A stretch of 64,000 nt of DNA from Flavobacterium gelatinilyticum (lineage in GTDB: Bacteria; Bacteroidota; Bacteroidia; Flavobacteriales; Flavobacteriaceae). The stretch spans positions 682,001 to 746,000 of the forward strand of contig NZ_CP114287.1 in assembly GCF_027111295.1 (NCBI RefSeq). The letters are read 5' to 3'. This document shows, one piece after another, positions 1-10,500 of this stretch; positions within the stretch are counted from its first letter, which is position 1, and every line of letters begins with the position of its first letter. The position numbers were made by a program, and so were the translations under genes. Below the pieces are notes generated by a model. The model searched no databases, was not told the DNA's origin, and was given only the letters and a program-made list of their open reading frames with translations.

Positions 1-1625
1 CTGGCTACATCGAAATTACCTTTCATTGTATAATTAAAACCTCCGCAGACCGGTGTCATTGTGCCGGCTGAAAGGGTTGCAACATACCCCTGTACAACTG
101 CATTCATGGATTTCGTACCGCAGGGGCCTGTTATGCTAAGCGTATAATTCCCTTTTGGCCAATATCCAGCTGGATCTGTCGGATTTACTCTTGGAAGTGT
201 AGCATTGCCTGTCGAATTTAATGTCACGCTGCCGGTTGTTCCTAAGGGCACCAAAGGATTGCTGGATGCTGTTACAGTATAAGTCAGTACATCCCCTATT
301 TGATAGGGAGTATTGGAAAGGATCAGCAAGCCATATCCCAGCACATTCAAATTAGGCTGTACAGCTGACAAAAATTGTGAAGGTGTAAATGAAGGCTCAG
401 CGGGAATAATTATTTGAGATGAGGGATTACCTAAAAAATTTCCAGTTGTATTTCCCGCTGCATCAATATAGGTAAAATTATAAGTGGCTCCTGCAGTAAA
501 ACCGCTTAAGGTCGCAGGAATACTTGACAATGTCTGTGTAATTACATCGGAAGGATCGGCAGTATTGGTAAAAACCATATCCATCGGAAGGCAGGTCAGC
601 AAATTGGCTCTAACGCTCAGTAAGCCAGTTCCTCCACAATTAGATGTAGTTATGGTTCCTCCATTATATACGTGCCTGATTGGAAATTCTTTTGTGTTGC
701 CGCACTGATCCATCAGTACTACCCTCATATTATTAATGTCTGCGTATATGTCTTCACGGGTAGCTGCGAGCGGCATTTTAAAACTTATAGTCTGCGGTGA
801 AATACCATCCGCTCCTACGGTAGCATTTCCGTCTGTACCAATTCCATATAACTGGCCCTGAAACTTTATTTTCCAGCTAAACAATGCTGCATCAGCAGCA
901 GAGATAACAGTACTGTTCGAAATATATTGAAAACCAGCTTCCACCATTATGATTATCGGTGATGAACAGGCAGAAGTCTGGTGTTTAGGATACGCATAGC
1001 CTATTCCTAGTTTAAAATCGTTTACAGTTACGGTAGGATTGGTGACAGCTGTTGATCCAGTGACAGTTTGTCCGCAGGCATCTGTAGCACTTACAATGTA
1101 ACTGCCTGCAGGCTGTGCATTAAAAGCAAAATTAGAAGCGCTTACGGCACCGCTATCCTGAATTATTGAACCAGGAGAAGACTGCAGTGCTATCTTGTAG
1201 GTTATCGGTAATTTACCGCCTGTAACCGTAGTTGTTAAAACTGCAGATCCTCCAGAACAGCTGGCAACTTTAGTTGGCGTCGCAATGCTCATCGGCGTAT
1301 AACCGTCTGAAACTGCTATATTTGCGCTGGTAAAAATTGTTCCTGTACTTGTATTGCGCCCTTTAAGCGTGTAAGTCCCGGTGGAAAGAGCCTCAAAAAG
1401 AGGGTTAGTCGTAAATTGAGCAGGATCATTTGGAATTGGTGCAATCACAACATTATTTTTAAGCAATTGATACTGGGGAGAAGTCCATCCTGCATTGTTG
1501 CTGGCCGTGATAGTACCTCCGCCCAGACAGCCGGTTGTACCTGGAGTACCCGATACGGTTTGTGCAGAGGAAAAAATACTTAGAAAAAAAATTAAAATTA
1601 GAGTTAATGTAAATTTCGATTTCAT
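1..1625 (-). CDS. Large secreted repeat protein, N-terminal part (gene runs off the left edge)
   Basis: An open frame runs on the minus strand from an ATG at 1625 to the window edge (about 541 codons, no stop). It opens with a signal peptide (MKSKFTLTLILIFFLSIFSSAQ) followed by Ser/Thr/Gly-rich tandem beta-sandwich-like segments. One example reads CSGGSAVLTTTVTGG, a Tyr/Ile core, then AGSYIVSATDACGQ, which resembles SprB-type surface-adhesin repeats. Other segments contain paired cysteines and the pattern GNYTLSITGPCG. In Flavobacteriia such proteins usually end in a type IX secretion signal; that end lies outside the window, so secretion route and total length are unknown. Likely a cell-surface or extracellular protein. 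No enzymatic motif seen. Confidence 0.75.
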   Translation of the reverse strand, partial: MKSKFTLTLILIFFLSIFSSAQTVSGTPGTTGCLGGGTITASNNAGWTSPQYQLLKNNVVIAPIPNDPAQFTTNPLFEALSTGTYTLKGRNTSTGTIFTSANIAVSDGYTPMSIATPTKVASCSGGSAVLTTTVTGGKLPITYKIALQSSPGSIIQDSGAVSASNFAFNAQPAGSYIVSATDACGQTVTGSTAVTNPTVTVNDFKLGIGYAYPKHQTSACSSPIIIMVEAGFQYISNSTVISAADAALFSWKIKFQGQLYGIGTDGNATVGADGISPQTISFKMPLAATREDIYADINNMRVVLMDQCGNTKEFPIRHVYNGGTITTSNCGGTGLLSVRANLLTCLPMDMVFTNTADPSDVITQTLSSIPATLSGFTAGATYNFTYIDAAGNTTGNFLGNPSSQIIIPAEPSFTPSQFLSAVQPNLNVLGYGLLILSNTPYQIGDVLTYTVTASSNPLVPLGTTGSVTLNSTGNATLPRVNPTDPAGYWPKGNYTLSITGPCGTKSMNAVVQGYVATLSAGTMTPVCGGFNYTMKGNFDVA

Positions 1626-2776
1626 AACTATTTTTATATTAAATTATAAACTTTACCACTCAAGCAATCAGGATATCCTTTAAGCAGATATTGGGCAGGC
1701 TTGATCACTCCTTGCTAGCTATTATCAACTAACTGCGAAGAAAAATCTACCAAAATATCATTGAAGACTTAAAAACAATCATCTATTTCAAAAGCAGACT
1801 GCTTATCTAACCTGATTCAAATTTTTAGCTGATCAGCAATATCTTACCTTCCAATACTCTAAATTTTGCGACAAACTTTATATTTATCACTGTTTAATTT
1901 TATTATTTGGAATCTGGCTTGGGCAATGAAAATTTAACTAGACATTTTCCTTGGCAGTTATTCATTATATGGCATTAAAATAAGTACCACAACTGCAAAA
2001 AAAATAAAGCCTTAGATCATGTAAAGCACATATTAATAGTACGGGCAAATAAAAAGTGCGAATAGGAATAAATTCAGATGGCGGAAAGAAGATAGAATAT
2101 GATGTAAGACGACGCAATCAATTTTCTAAATGACAGTGCTGCAATTTTTTGAATTAAAGAACGTTGCAGTACATCTGCGCAATATCTTGCATTATCATAT
2201 ATAGTTAAGGCTACAATTAAAGTAAGTAAGCAATTATTATATTTTTTTTATACAATAACGTTATTTCTTACAAAAGTAAACAAGTAGATAAAAAAAAAAC
2301 TGTTGCAACAACAATTTCATGTTGCAAATTATAAAATGAAACAATATTTAACATAACTGCTTAGCAATAAAAAAACTAATGCTTTAAGCTTTAAAGCATT
2401 TAAGACTCTAGTAGTTTTCTTACAAAAAATCATAGCAAGGTGTTTAAAAAATAATATTGAGGCATAAAGCGAGATTAGTATTCATTTTTTAATGATTTTT
2501 AAAATTTCATTTTCAAATGCAACAAAATCAATTAAAATGACACTTTTAGGTTCTGTCGTATCTATCAAAATCAAATCTAAGAATTTAGGGGATATAAAAG
2601 TTAACCCGCCAGCATACAGAATGATTTAAATATAGAGATCCCGGTCTAATCATCTGATTCTTCCGAAGCATATGCACAACTTCAATTCCGTTTAGAGTTC
2701 TTTTTGCAGATTAAAAACTTTTAAAACCTAATTCGTTTTTTATCAGCTATTTGACAAAACGATAGTCCTGTTCGAT
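1626..2776. other. Long A+T-rich intergenic stretch
   Basis: About 1.15 kb without a convincing gene. It contains a perfect inverted repeat at 2378-2400 (arms AATGCTTTAA and its complement, 3-nt loop, no T-run) and a short direct repeat of GTTGCAA near 2303-2330. I see no protein remnant, tRNA or clear promoter. The 5' end of the secreted repeat protein lies on its left, so its promoter should be in the first 100-200 bases. Confidence 0.5.
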
Positions 2777-3069
2777 AATAGAGCCAAATAAAGACAATTC
2801 TGGCTTAATGGCAATAATCTTCTCGAATCCTACATAATATTTGTAGAATTGTATATTAGTTTACTGCCATAAACCAATTTAGTTTCTATAATTTTTACAT
2901 CAATCCTAACAGAACATCCAAACCAAATTTATAAAGCCAATGAAAGACAGGCACTACATGTAGTAAGCTAATTTCTTTAAATCATCCAGAAATGATGTTG
3001 TAATTTGTCCTGTCGAGGTCACAACGCCAAATGGCGCCAATTGAAGACAATTGGCGCCATTTTTTATTT
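2777..3069 (+). repeat. Structured intergenic repeat, copy 1 (type I, with upstream module A)
   Basis: First of eight copies. Module A (2777-2870, beginning GAGCCAAATAAAGACAA) precedes the main body. The body is closed by ACAGAAC (2909-2915) against GTCCTGT (3007-3013), 6 of 7 pairs. It is followed by GGTCAC and a perfect 13-bp hairpin at 3031-3060: left arm ATGGCGCCAATTG, loop AAGA, right arm the complement, then TTTTT. The strong hairpin plus T-run looks like an intrinsic terminator for a + strand transcript. Neither neighbouring gene points this way, since both are on the minus strand, so the element is not the tail of a neighbouring gene. Candidate independent small-RNA gene. Confidence 0.75.
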
Positions 3070-3130
3070 ATTTTTACTATATAATCAACTTAAAATAATT
3101 TTTTCCTTTACTTTCTCTTTTTGACTGAAA

Positions 3131-4624
3131 TTAAATTTTTACTACAGACGGAGGCGTCCATTGATTTTTAATAACGGACTGCTTTGGGCCGTAGCATCTG
3201 AAATATAAACAGAAATCATCTGCAGGGCTTGGCAGCCAATTGGCTTTTTTGTCCCCTTCAGGCTCCGCATGCTGCACATACAATGTAAGGGAACCATCGA
3301 CATTGTACTTTAAATCCCGGTTTTTGGTTCCAACCGAATAGCGTTTTATGACATTGGGATAGAAAAAGTGATGCTCGTCATAAAGTGTAAGAGACCAGAA
3401 GCCGTCTACAGGCGGAAGGTTACCTTTTGCAAATGTCAGGGTATACTGTTTAGAACCATTCAGTCGAGATCCTTTTGAATCGAGATCCTGATAAAAATAC
3501 TTTGTTTCTTTACCTGCATTCACCAGTATATTGGATTTTGCTATGGCTGTACGGGTGAAATAATCCGTTCCAAAAGCAGCACAGTTATCGGCAGTGGTCC
3601 AGTTCCCTGGAAGAGGTATTCCCCAGTTGCGAAATTGCAGTAATGGATCAACCAGTTCTTTGTCCGCTTTATGGGCTTCATCAATCATCGCTTTTTTCAA
3701 TGCAGGATCTTTCTTTGCTGCTTCGATCACCGACAGTACCTGTGCGTAACGAGCTTCCTCGCCGGGCAATGGAGGAGCATCTTTCAATACAATAGGAAGC
3801 TGATCGAAAAAGGTATCTGGAAAGACCCATTTCGTTTCTTCAGATCCGCCATCTTTTGTCGGCGAACCTAAGGATGGAAGCCTACTCCAGTCCTGCTGTT
3901 TCATTTTTCCGTCAAATTTATCCAGAGCATAGACATCAATAGAATTAATTATGGCCTGGACTGCATTTTTATCTGAGGGCGTATCATCCTGAAAAACTCT
4001 AGGTACAATAAAGGCTGTGCCTGTTTTGCTGTAAAATACTTTAGTGATTCCTTTAGGCACCTCTCCTTTCCAGTTAGGCCCCGCCAGCATGTAAAACCCT
4101 GGTTTTGTACCATACATCTTCCCAAGCTGGGCAAAAGCATCTGTGCGAAGATCCACCACCTGATATACCCAGAAACGCTTGCCAAAATCCGGAACCTGTA
4201 TCACGACGGGAGTCTCATCAAGAGCGGCAATAGCAGCTCCGTAAACCACATCCTGATTTGGACAGGCAACCCAGCGCTGTTCAGGCTTAATATAATCATG
4301 CAACATTGCCAAAGAATTTAATGGCGCAAATGGCAGTACGCCATTCATAAGACCTACTTTTGGTGACTGCTTGAACGCAAGACGTCTGTTGTAAATGTTT
4401 TCCATTGGCCAAGCCCAGAAATAGGCATCTCTTGCGACCTGTCTTGCATAAGATTCTGTAATCTTTACATTTACATCGGGGCCATTCGGTACTGAATCCG
4501 AAAATTTGCCTGAAACATCAGCATCAGTTTCTGCAGAAGATAATGTTCCATTTTTATCACTTTTATTCTGATTGCACGCTGTCATTGCAAGAAGTACAAT
4601 GATTAAAATCAATTTGTTTTTCAT
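3131..4624 (-). CDS. DUF1254/DUF1214 lipoprotein
   Basis: A 497-residue protein with a lipoprotein signal: hydrophobic stretch, then LLAMTAC with Cys17 as lipidation site. The N-terminal half is a DUF1254 domain (DAYFWAWPMENIYNRR near residue 65, then NQDVVYGAA and the PDFGKRFWVYQVVDLRTD block). The C-terminal quarter is DUF1214 (GFWSLTLYDEHHFF, KRYSVGTKNRDL, DGSLTLYVQHAEP, ending near WTPP). The length is normal for the fused family. The biochemical role of this family is not established, so no function is claimed. Two broken relatives lie at 4653-4945 and 12199-12555, so this is the surviving member of a small local family. An intergenic structured repeat ends about 60 bases beyond its stop codon. 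Confidence 0.9.
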   Translation of the reverse strand: MKNKLILIIVLLAMTACNQNKSDKNGTLSSAETDADVSGKFSDSVPNGPDVNVKITESYARQVARDAYFWAWPMENIYNRRLAFKQSPKVGLMNGVLPFAPLNSLAMLHDYIKPEQRWVACPNQDVVYGAAIAALDETPVVIQVPDFGKRFWVYQVVDLRTDAFAQLGKMYGTKPGFYMLAGPNWKGEVPKGITKVFYSKTGTAFIVPRVFQDDTPSDKNAVQAIINSIDVYALDKFDGKMKQQDWSRLPSLGSPTKDGGSEETKWVFPDTFFDQLPIVLKDAPPLPGEEARYAQVLSVIEAAKKDPALKKAMIDEAHKADKELVDPLLQFRNWGIPLPGNWTTADNCAAFGTDYFTRTAIAKSNILVNAGKETKYFYQDLDSKGSRLNGSKQYTLTFAKGNLPPVDGFWSLTLYDEHHFFYPNVIKRYSVGTKNRDLKYNVDGSLTLYVQHAEPEGDKKANWLPSPADDFCLYFRCYGPKQSVIKNQWTPPSVVKI

Positions 4625-4652
4625 CTTTTAAAATTTAAAAAATAACTATAGC

Positions 4653-4945
4653 TTATTTAATTTTTTCTACGTCATTTAGTTTCCACCTCTGATCATACAG
4701 CTTTGGAGTTGGGCCTTAAAAGCGGGCTAAAATTTTAAATTTCCCTTTAGGGTCCGTTGGAATTCAATTTGATTCGCCGGATTCAGGTGCAGTTGATTTT
4801 AGCAAAAGCATCAACCGCTAGTTGAAAATGTACTGCCAGCATGCACCAAATGGCAGATTCTATTCCTCGTTGATACAAAATCTGTTCCTGAATATTATCG
4901 TGCTTAAAATCTGGAATTGCCGAAACCTTACATAATCTACTAAAA
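4653..4945 (-). pseudogene. Remnant of a DUF1254/DUF1214 gene (internal deletion plus nonsense mutations)
   Basis: Translating the minus strand recovers two family fragments joined directly. The first (about 4920-4800) reads IQEQILYQRGIESAIW then CMLAVHFQLAVDAFAKIN, matching the start of a DUF1254 domain. The second (about 4790-4653) reads TAPESGESN, stop, IPTDPKGKFKILARF, stop, GPTPKLYDQRWKLNDVEKIK, matching the DUF1214 C-terminus. The stops stand where Trp (NWIPTDPKG) and Tyr (RFYGP) are expected. The two parts are in different frames. The middle of the gene is gone, so the locus is non-functional. It lies just upstream of the intact paralogue on the same strand, suggesting an old tandem duplication. 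Confidence 0.8.
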
Positions 4946-5255
4946 AATAAACAATTTCAAATTATTATACAGTTTAAAGCTACAATATTTTTTTTAAAAT
5001 ACATTAACTTTTATGCACAAGTATAAAAATCAACAACATTAACTAGAGCTTCTCGTCCAAGTATCGTTTTTGCTTATGTCAAGTCATGGCAATTTTTGCT
5101 CTGGACTTGGTACTATCATGCCACAAAATGTTAATGAGAATATTAAATAAGTTCAGCAAACCATTCAACTACACATATGTACACAAAATATCGGGAAGAC
5201 TTATCAAACCATAAAAAAATGAAAAAGATTTATTTAAATACAAGATTGTAATTTA

Positions 5256-5400
5256 TAGAGCCATAGAAAGACAATTTTACCTTAACTTAAAACATTCTTT
5301 CAAAATCCTCGATAATAGTTGTAGAATTGTATAGTATTTTATAGAAATAAATCAATTTTTAACCTCAATCGAACGACATTTAATGAGTTAATTAAATATT
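5256..5400 (+). repeat. Solitary module A of the structured repeat family
   Basis: Starts GAGCCATAGAAAGACAA and continues with AACATTCTTTCAAAATCCTC and TTGTAGAATTGTAT, matching the upstream modules at 2777, 11823 and 25615. Unlike those it is not followed directly by the body; the nearest body (copy 2) begins about 240 bases further on, in A+T-rich sequence with no gene. Basis: eye alignment only. Confidence 0.55.
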
Positions 5401-5639
5401 TTTTATCTTCCAGAAAATAGGCAAATTAAATGTCCAATTCAATTACTTTCTGATTGGATTAAAGCAATATGAAAACACTAGTATCCTTACCAAATTTTAA
5501 TTTGAATAATCTACGAATTATTATATAATTTTACTAAAAACTGGCTCACTTTCTTCAGGAAGTAATAAATTTTATTGTCAAAAATTTTTTCTAAACCTTT
5601 ATATCTTAATAAATATAAATATATAGATGTTTTAACATT

Positions 5640-5827
5640 TTTTAACTTTTAACCCTTACAATACATACAAACCGCTTCCAAATAAAAAATCAAAATAATT
5701 ATCTTACAAATTCACTTGAAAGTAAGCCAATTTCTTTAAATCATTCATAAAATGGTTTGTAAATTGTTCAGTAAGGGTCACAAAGCCAAATGGCGCCAAT
5801 TGAAGATAATTGGCGCCATTTTTTTAT
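5640..5827 (+). repeat. Structured intergenic repeat, copy 2 (type II)
   Basis: Body closed by ACCCTTAC (5652-5659) paired perfectly with GTAAGGGT (5771-5778), a different helix sequence from type I copies. The interior keeps the shared stretch AAGCCAATTTCTTTAAATCA and a small hairpin (AATCATT against AATGGTT). The terminal hairpin is at 5789-5820: arms AATGGCGCCAATTG and TAATTGGCGCCATT, loop AAGA, with one G-U pair, followed by a T-run. It lies between divergent genes. Nearly identical in body to copy 6 at 33.1 kb. Confidence 0.75.
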
Positions 5828-5960
5828 TTACATTGGTAGATAAACTAACTTTGAATCATTTTTTTGTTTTATTTTCTTTTTTTTAGAATCACGTTAAAAC
5901 AAAAAAACAGCTGCTATAGATTTTTTATAAAAAAAATTAGATGTTTTTTTAAATTTTTCC

Positions 5961-6000
5961 TTCGATTACTTAACAGGATTCGAACACCCAGAATGGAGAA
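5961..6000 (+). repeat. Conserved box downstream of the structured repeat (first copy)
   Basis: Contains AACAGGATTCGAACACCC preceded by CGATTACTT and followed by AGAATGGAGAAATT. Close copies stand at 22429-22470 and 33331-33372, and a degenerate one at 25963-26002. Each lies about 100-150 bases beyond the terminator hairpin of a structured repeat (copies 2, 4, 6 and 5). GATTCGAAC recalls a tRNA T-loop, but no tRNA can be folded around it. Confidence 0.6.
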
Positions 6001-6107
6001 ATTATGACTTTTTAATGTCCTTATTTTTTTCTCTAAAAAAATAGACTATTTGCTAAAACACAACAATTGGCTTCCAATACGCAGTTCTTCAAAGAGAAAA
6101 CAGGGCT

Positions 6108-6203
6108 ATCCGGCAGCTGTAGCCCCGATAGCAGTGGAAATCCTTTTGTGCCGGAGTTCGGCGCAAAAGATTGCAACGCATAGCGGGAATAGCTCCTGAA
6201 AAA
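6108..6203 (+). repeat. Second intergenic repeat family (TAGCCCCGATAG type), copy 1
   Basis: Begins GCTGTAGCCCCGATAGCAG and ends CATAGCGGGAATAGCTCC. The middle folds into a 10-bp hairpin, TTTTGTGCCG against CGGCGCAAAA with one G-U pair. The TAGCCCCG and CGGGAATAGCT ends could pair partly. Copies recur at 41378-41472 and 43739-43853, and partially at 6224-6297. Many-copy intergenic repeats of this look occur in Flavobacterium. It may belong to the Flavo-1 RNA family, but I could not compare it with that model. Confidence 0.55.
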
Positions 6204-6223
6204 TAATATTATAAAATTTACAC

Positions 6224-6297
6224 GGGGCTGGGCACAAAGGACTGCTTCGCCAGTTCACTGACGCTCGGGTGGAATGCATAGCGGGAACAACTCCTTC
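6224..6297 (+). repeat. Second intergenic repeat family, partial or variant copy
   Basis: Reads GGGGCTGGGCACAAAGG, then CTTCGCCAGTTCACTGACG, CTCGGGTGGAATGCATAGCGG and AACAACTCCTT. The final part matches the end of the 6108 copy, and the middle matches the insert seen in the 43739 copy (GACAGTTCGCTTGCGCTCGG). A solitary module-A-like stretch follows (about 6297-6400: CATAGAACCAAAGAAAGACAA, TTTGTCGAATTGTAT). Confidence 0.45.
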
Positions 6298-6539
6298 ATA
6301 GAACCAAAGAAAGACAACTCTGCATTAAAGCAAAACAATGTTTTTAAATCCTTTCTAATATTTGTCGAATTGTATTATAGAGACCTAAATTTTTATCAGC
6401 CAATATTGGCATGAAATAAATCTAAGAATTGATTTTTCATAAATTCAATTGTTAATTACTGCTTAACTAAGGCAAAAATTGGGTTATTCCCATTATAAGT
6501 TTCTTTCAAATCTAAAAAAATAAATGCGGAAAAAATATG

Positions 6540-6547
6540 TAACTTTG
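6540..6547 (+). promoter_or_regulatory. -7 promoter box TAACTTTG
   Basis: Exact match to the Bacteroidota -7 consensus TAnnTTTG. It ends four bases before the ATG at 6552, so transcription would start at or within the first codons (a nearly leaderless mRNA). No convincing -33 TTG is visible at the usual distance. Confidence 0.5.
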
Positions 6548-6551
6548 CCTT

Positions 6552-6977
6552 ATGAGAAGAAACGGCGAAATAATTATAATTGAGGATGATGAAGATGACA
6601 GAAATTTTCTTAAAGACATATTTGAGAGTCTGGGGTATCCGAACAAAGTAGTTTTTATCGAAGATCCTACTCTGGCTATTCCCTATTTATCTTCTCCAGA
6701 TATAAATCCTTTTCTCATTCTTTCTGATATCAATATGCCGAAAATTGACGGTTTTCAATTACGAAGCCAGATTCTAGCTAATGATGATATAAGTGAAAAA
6801 TGCGTGCCGTACATTTTTCTTTCCACTTCGAAAAATCCTGAAAACGTAACAAAAGCCTACGCTTATAATGTACAGGGCTATTTTAGCAAAGAAGAAAATT
6901 TTCCGGCTTACAGGTTAATGATACAAAATATAATGGAATACTGGAAGACAAGCCTGACCCCTGTAACGGTTTGCTGA
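6552..6977 (+). CDS. Single-domain response regulator (CheY/Rcp1-like)
   Basis: A 141-residue receiver domain without output domain. The acidic pocket is IIEDDEDD (residues 8-15), the phospho-acceptor Asp lies in LILSDINMPKIDGF (near residue 58), the switch Ser/Thr in FLSTS, and the conserved Lys in YFSKEENF near residue 112. Such regulators pass phosphate between kinases or bind partner proteins. The large multi-PAS kinase and a second receiver protein lie just downstream on the opposite strand and are the natural candidate partners. The start is fixed by the -7 box immediately upstream. Confidence 0.88.
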   Translation: MRRNGEIIIIEDDEDDRNFLKDIFESLGYPNKVVFIEDPTLAIPYLSSPDINPFLILSDINMPKIDGFQLRSQILANDDISEKCVPYIFLSTSKNPENVTKAYAYNVQGYFSKEENFPAYRLMIQNIMEYWKTSLTPVTVC

Positions 6978-7077
6978 TAATTACTGCTGTTTTATCTTAA
7001 TATTGCCGGCTTGCTGATTTATAAAAATTTTTACTGCAATAAAGTCATTTTTTTCTTGAAAACCCGGCAGCATTAAA

Positions 7078-7458
7078 CTATAATATTAATTCCTTAAGCA
7101 TTCTGACCAGTTCATTATAACTGCTGGGTTTGCTCATATACCGGATAATCTCTCTCTTTTCCAGAAGATCGAAAACAAATTCTTCAGAAGGAGTTGAAAT
7201 TAATATTACCGGAATGCTTCTCAATTTCTCTTTACTTTTCATCTGCTGCAGGAAGTCTTTGCCATTCATTAACGGCATATTGTAATCTAAAAATATCAGG
7301 TCGGGAAGATTTTCTAAAGTTTCCAGTTCCTGCAATGCCTTTACAGGATTATCAATGTGGCGCATTATTATTTTTTCATTGACAAAACCGACAGCCTCCA
7401 TAAATATTTCAGCGTCATCGGGATCATCATCAACCAGAAGTATATTTTTATATAACAT
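7078..7458 (-). CDS. Single-domain response regulator (CheY/Rcp1-like)
   Basis: Receiver domain starting MLYKNILLVDDDPDDAEIF, with the phospho-acceptor Asp in LIFLDYNMPLMNGKDF, Ser in LISTPSEE, and Lys in YMSKPSSY. The frame stays open back to 7539, but those 27 extra codons have no homology-like pattern, so I chose the ATG at 7458 just before the receiver fold. It lies 87 bases downstream of the multi-PAS kinase on the same strand, so the two are probably co-transcribed and this protein is the likely phosphate acceptor. No DNA-binding domain. Confidence 0.88.
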   Translation of the reverse strand: MLYKNILLVDDDPDDAEIFMEAVGFVNEKIIMRHIDNPVKALQELETLENLPDLIFLDYNMPLMNGKDFLQQMKSKEKLRSIPVILISTPSEEFVFDLLEKREIIRYMSKPSSYNELVRMLKELIL

Positions 7459-7545
7459 AAGTGTTTTTTCTTTAACCTTTCGGTTCGGCAGAGAGCAGCT
7501 CTTTATAATATACGCATTATTGCTGCAACAGGTTTGCATAATGCT

Positions 7546-10500
7546 TTAAGATGCAGGAAGAAAAATATGAAATGTGGTTCCCTTTCCATATTCTGATTCT
7601 GCATACATTAACCCATGATGATTGTTGACAATTCTCCTGCACAGCGCCAGTCCGATGCCGCTGCCGGGAAAAATATTCTGTTCGTGCAGCCGTTTGAAGA
7701 TTTCAAAAATCTGCTTCTCATAGCCTTTTTCAAATCCAATTCCGTTATCACTGAACAAAATGTGATGATACTCTCCTTCAACAAGGGGAGAATCTGTAAA
7801 CTGGGCCGCATAATCATGCGGTACCAGAACAGCGCTTATTGTAATTTTCGGCGCAATATCATCTCTGGTAAATTTCAGCGAATTGCCGACCAGATTATAA
7901 AAAAGCTGATTCATCTGAAGACCGACAGCTTTTACAACCGGCAGCTTTCCAGCTTCAATTGAAGCATTTTTTTCCTCAACAGCCAGCTCAAAGTCAATCC
8001 AGATATTTTTGATAACTTCATTCAGATCAATCGCCTGCTGGCTCTTTTGAGGCTGTATCAGTCTTGAGAAAGCAAGAAGATCAGTAATGAGCTGGCTCAT
8101 CCTGGCTGCAGAAAAAGTTATTTTTTCAATCATTATCTTAGGATCTTTACCAGGGTGATTCTCCTGAAGCAGGCCTGCAAAAATCTGAATTTTCCGAAGC
8201 GGTTCCTGAAGATCATGGCTTGCCACATATGCAAACTGCGCCAGCTCCTGATTGGAATGCTTAAGGGCATCATTGGACTGTTCTAAATCAGCATTGGAAG
8301 ACTGCAACTCTTTCAGCACTGCCGCAAGTTCTTTTGTCCTGAGCTCCACTTCACTTTCAAGGGCAAGCTGAAGTTCCCTGTGGATCGTAATATCCTGAGC
8401 AGTCCCCTGAATCACCGACGGCTTCCCATCCAGATCAAAATAAGTCTGTCCCACTGCATGAATAACCTTTTCCTGTCCCGTAATGCCGTGTATAATTCTG
8501 TATTCAGCCTCATATCTGCCTTCTGAACCTGGTTTCTGGGCTGCAAAAAATGCCTCAGTCACCCGGTCATAGTCTGAAGGTTTTATCAGTGCGCGTATTT
8601 CCGATGACGGCATTTGGGCTGCCTTTAATCCGAACATGGAAGCGTGACGCTCTGATACTGTGGTAATTCCCGAAGATATGTCCAGTGACCATGTTCCGAG
8701 CTGCGCCACTTCTACTGCAGAGCGGAGAGCAGACTCTGCCTGTTCCGCTTTTTTTATTGAAACAATTTCATCTGTGACATCCGAACCGACATAAAGCACA
8801 GCATAAACTTCTCCCCTCTCATCGTTTAGAGGAGTCAGGCTGATATTATGATAACGGATTTCTCTTTCTTCGGTATTAATTCCAGGCATGCCGCCGGCAT
8901 AAAAACTTTTTCCTGAGCGAAATACCTCCTGTGCCGATTTTAGGAAATTCTCCGAATTGCTGGATTTCAGCACTGCCTTAAGAGGCTGTCCTATTATAGA
9001 ACTTCCCTTATTAATGACAGCCATAAAACGATCATTAGGATTTTCAATGACTAAATCCCTGCCCGCAAATACGCTTATCGCAACAGGGGCAGCATCTAAA
9101 ACAGTGCGAAGCTTGGATTCGCTTTCCTTAAGGGCTATTTCTGTCAGTTTACTCTGCGTAACATCCGTTGCATGAACAATTACTCCTATTACCTCCCCAT
9201 CATTATTTTTATGTGGCGTATATACAATGCTCAGCCATCTGGTGATTCCCATGCGTGAGGGCGCAAACATTTCATATTTCTCCTGATCTCCGCCGTAAGC
9301 AATTTCAAGATGGGGAAGTGTTTTTGCGTACGCAGCTTCTCCCAGAAATTCTCTTACGCTTTTTCCTATGGCTTCACTCGCGTCTACAGAAAACCAATCC
9401 ATAAAAACCCTGTTATAACTCTGGTAGCGCTGTTCCTTATCTAGATAGAAAATCATGGCCGGGACTGTATCGCGCAGTAACTGCAGGTGGGCTTCACTTT
9501 CCTGCATTGCTTTTTGCGCGATGACCTGCGCCGTCACATCAATGGCAATATCTAAAATAGCATAAATTTCTCCTGATTTGTTTCGCAGCGGTGTATAGGA
9601 AATATTGTAATAGTTATTATTCAGCACTCCATTCTGCATTATTTTCACCAGTGAAGCAGGAGAAATAAAAGGAATTCCGGTTGTAAAGACATCATCAAGA
9701 ATTTTAAGGTAAGCCTGGCCCTCAGAAATAAGTTCAGGCATGGCTTCTCTTAACGGCAGTCCTAAAATATCAGGGCCTTTGCCCACTATATCTATAAATG
9801 TCTGGTTAGGATATTCTATAATCAGGTCGCGGCCGGTAAACAGGCCAATGCCTGCCGGTGCCGCCGCAATGAGGTTTTTTAGTTTTGTTTCACTTTCTTC
9901 CACTTCTCTGCGGCTCAATACCTGTCTGGTTACATCAGTTGCAACTACCAGTATAACAGCTGGTTTACCTGCAGCATTCCGATTAATCTGATAGGTCAGA
10001 TCCACATAAATATGCTCCAGCTTTTCATTTCTAAGCAATTCAACCTCCACTTCCTTAGCAATAAAAGCATTACCGGTACGGATTACTTCCCTCAGCAGAT
10101 CATCAAAACCCTGCCCCTTGAGCTCCGGAAGTGCCTCAAGAAGGGGTTTGCCGATAATATCTTCAGCTTTGCGGCCTACCAGTTCGCCGTAAAAAGTATT
10201 GGCGCTTATAAAAACCAGATCATCTCCTATTCCTATCGTGGCAATACCGACGGGAGACTGCTCAAACATAACAGCGAGCTCGTTGTGGCTCTCTGAAGCC
10301 TGCTGCTGTGCTTTCACTGCAGGTGTTACATCCGAATACATAGCAAGAACGGCATAAACGGCGCCGGTCTTATCAAAAAGAGGTGTCAGGGAATAATCGA
10401 AATACTGTTCTTTTTCTGATTTTACATTTTTTATTCTGGCTGCTGTAGCTTTGTATTCTTTTCCAGTCAGATAAACTTCATTGAGCCTGTCATATAAATC

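Noticed and set aside
5979..5990. tRNA-like GATTCGAAC core
   Set aside because: The T-loop-like core is not flanked by a foldable acceptor, D or anticodon arm on either strand, so it is treated as a repeat box and not a tRNA.
7459..7539. Longer start for the response regulator at 7078
   Set aside because: The 27 extra residues are Cys/Asn/Lys-rich and non-family-like; the receiver fold starts at the ATG at 7458.
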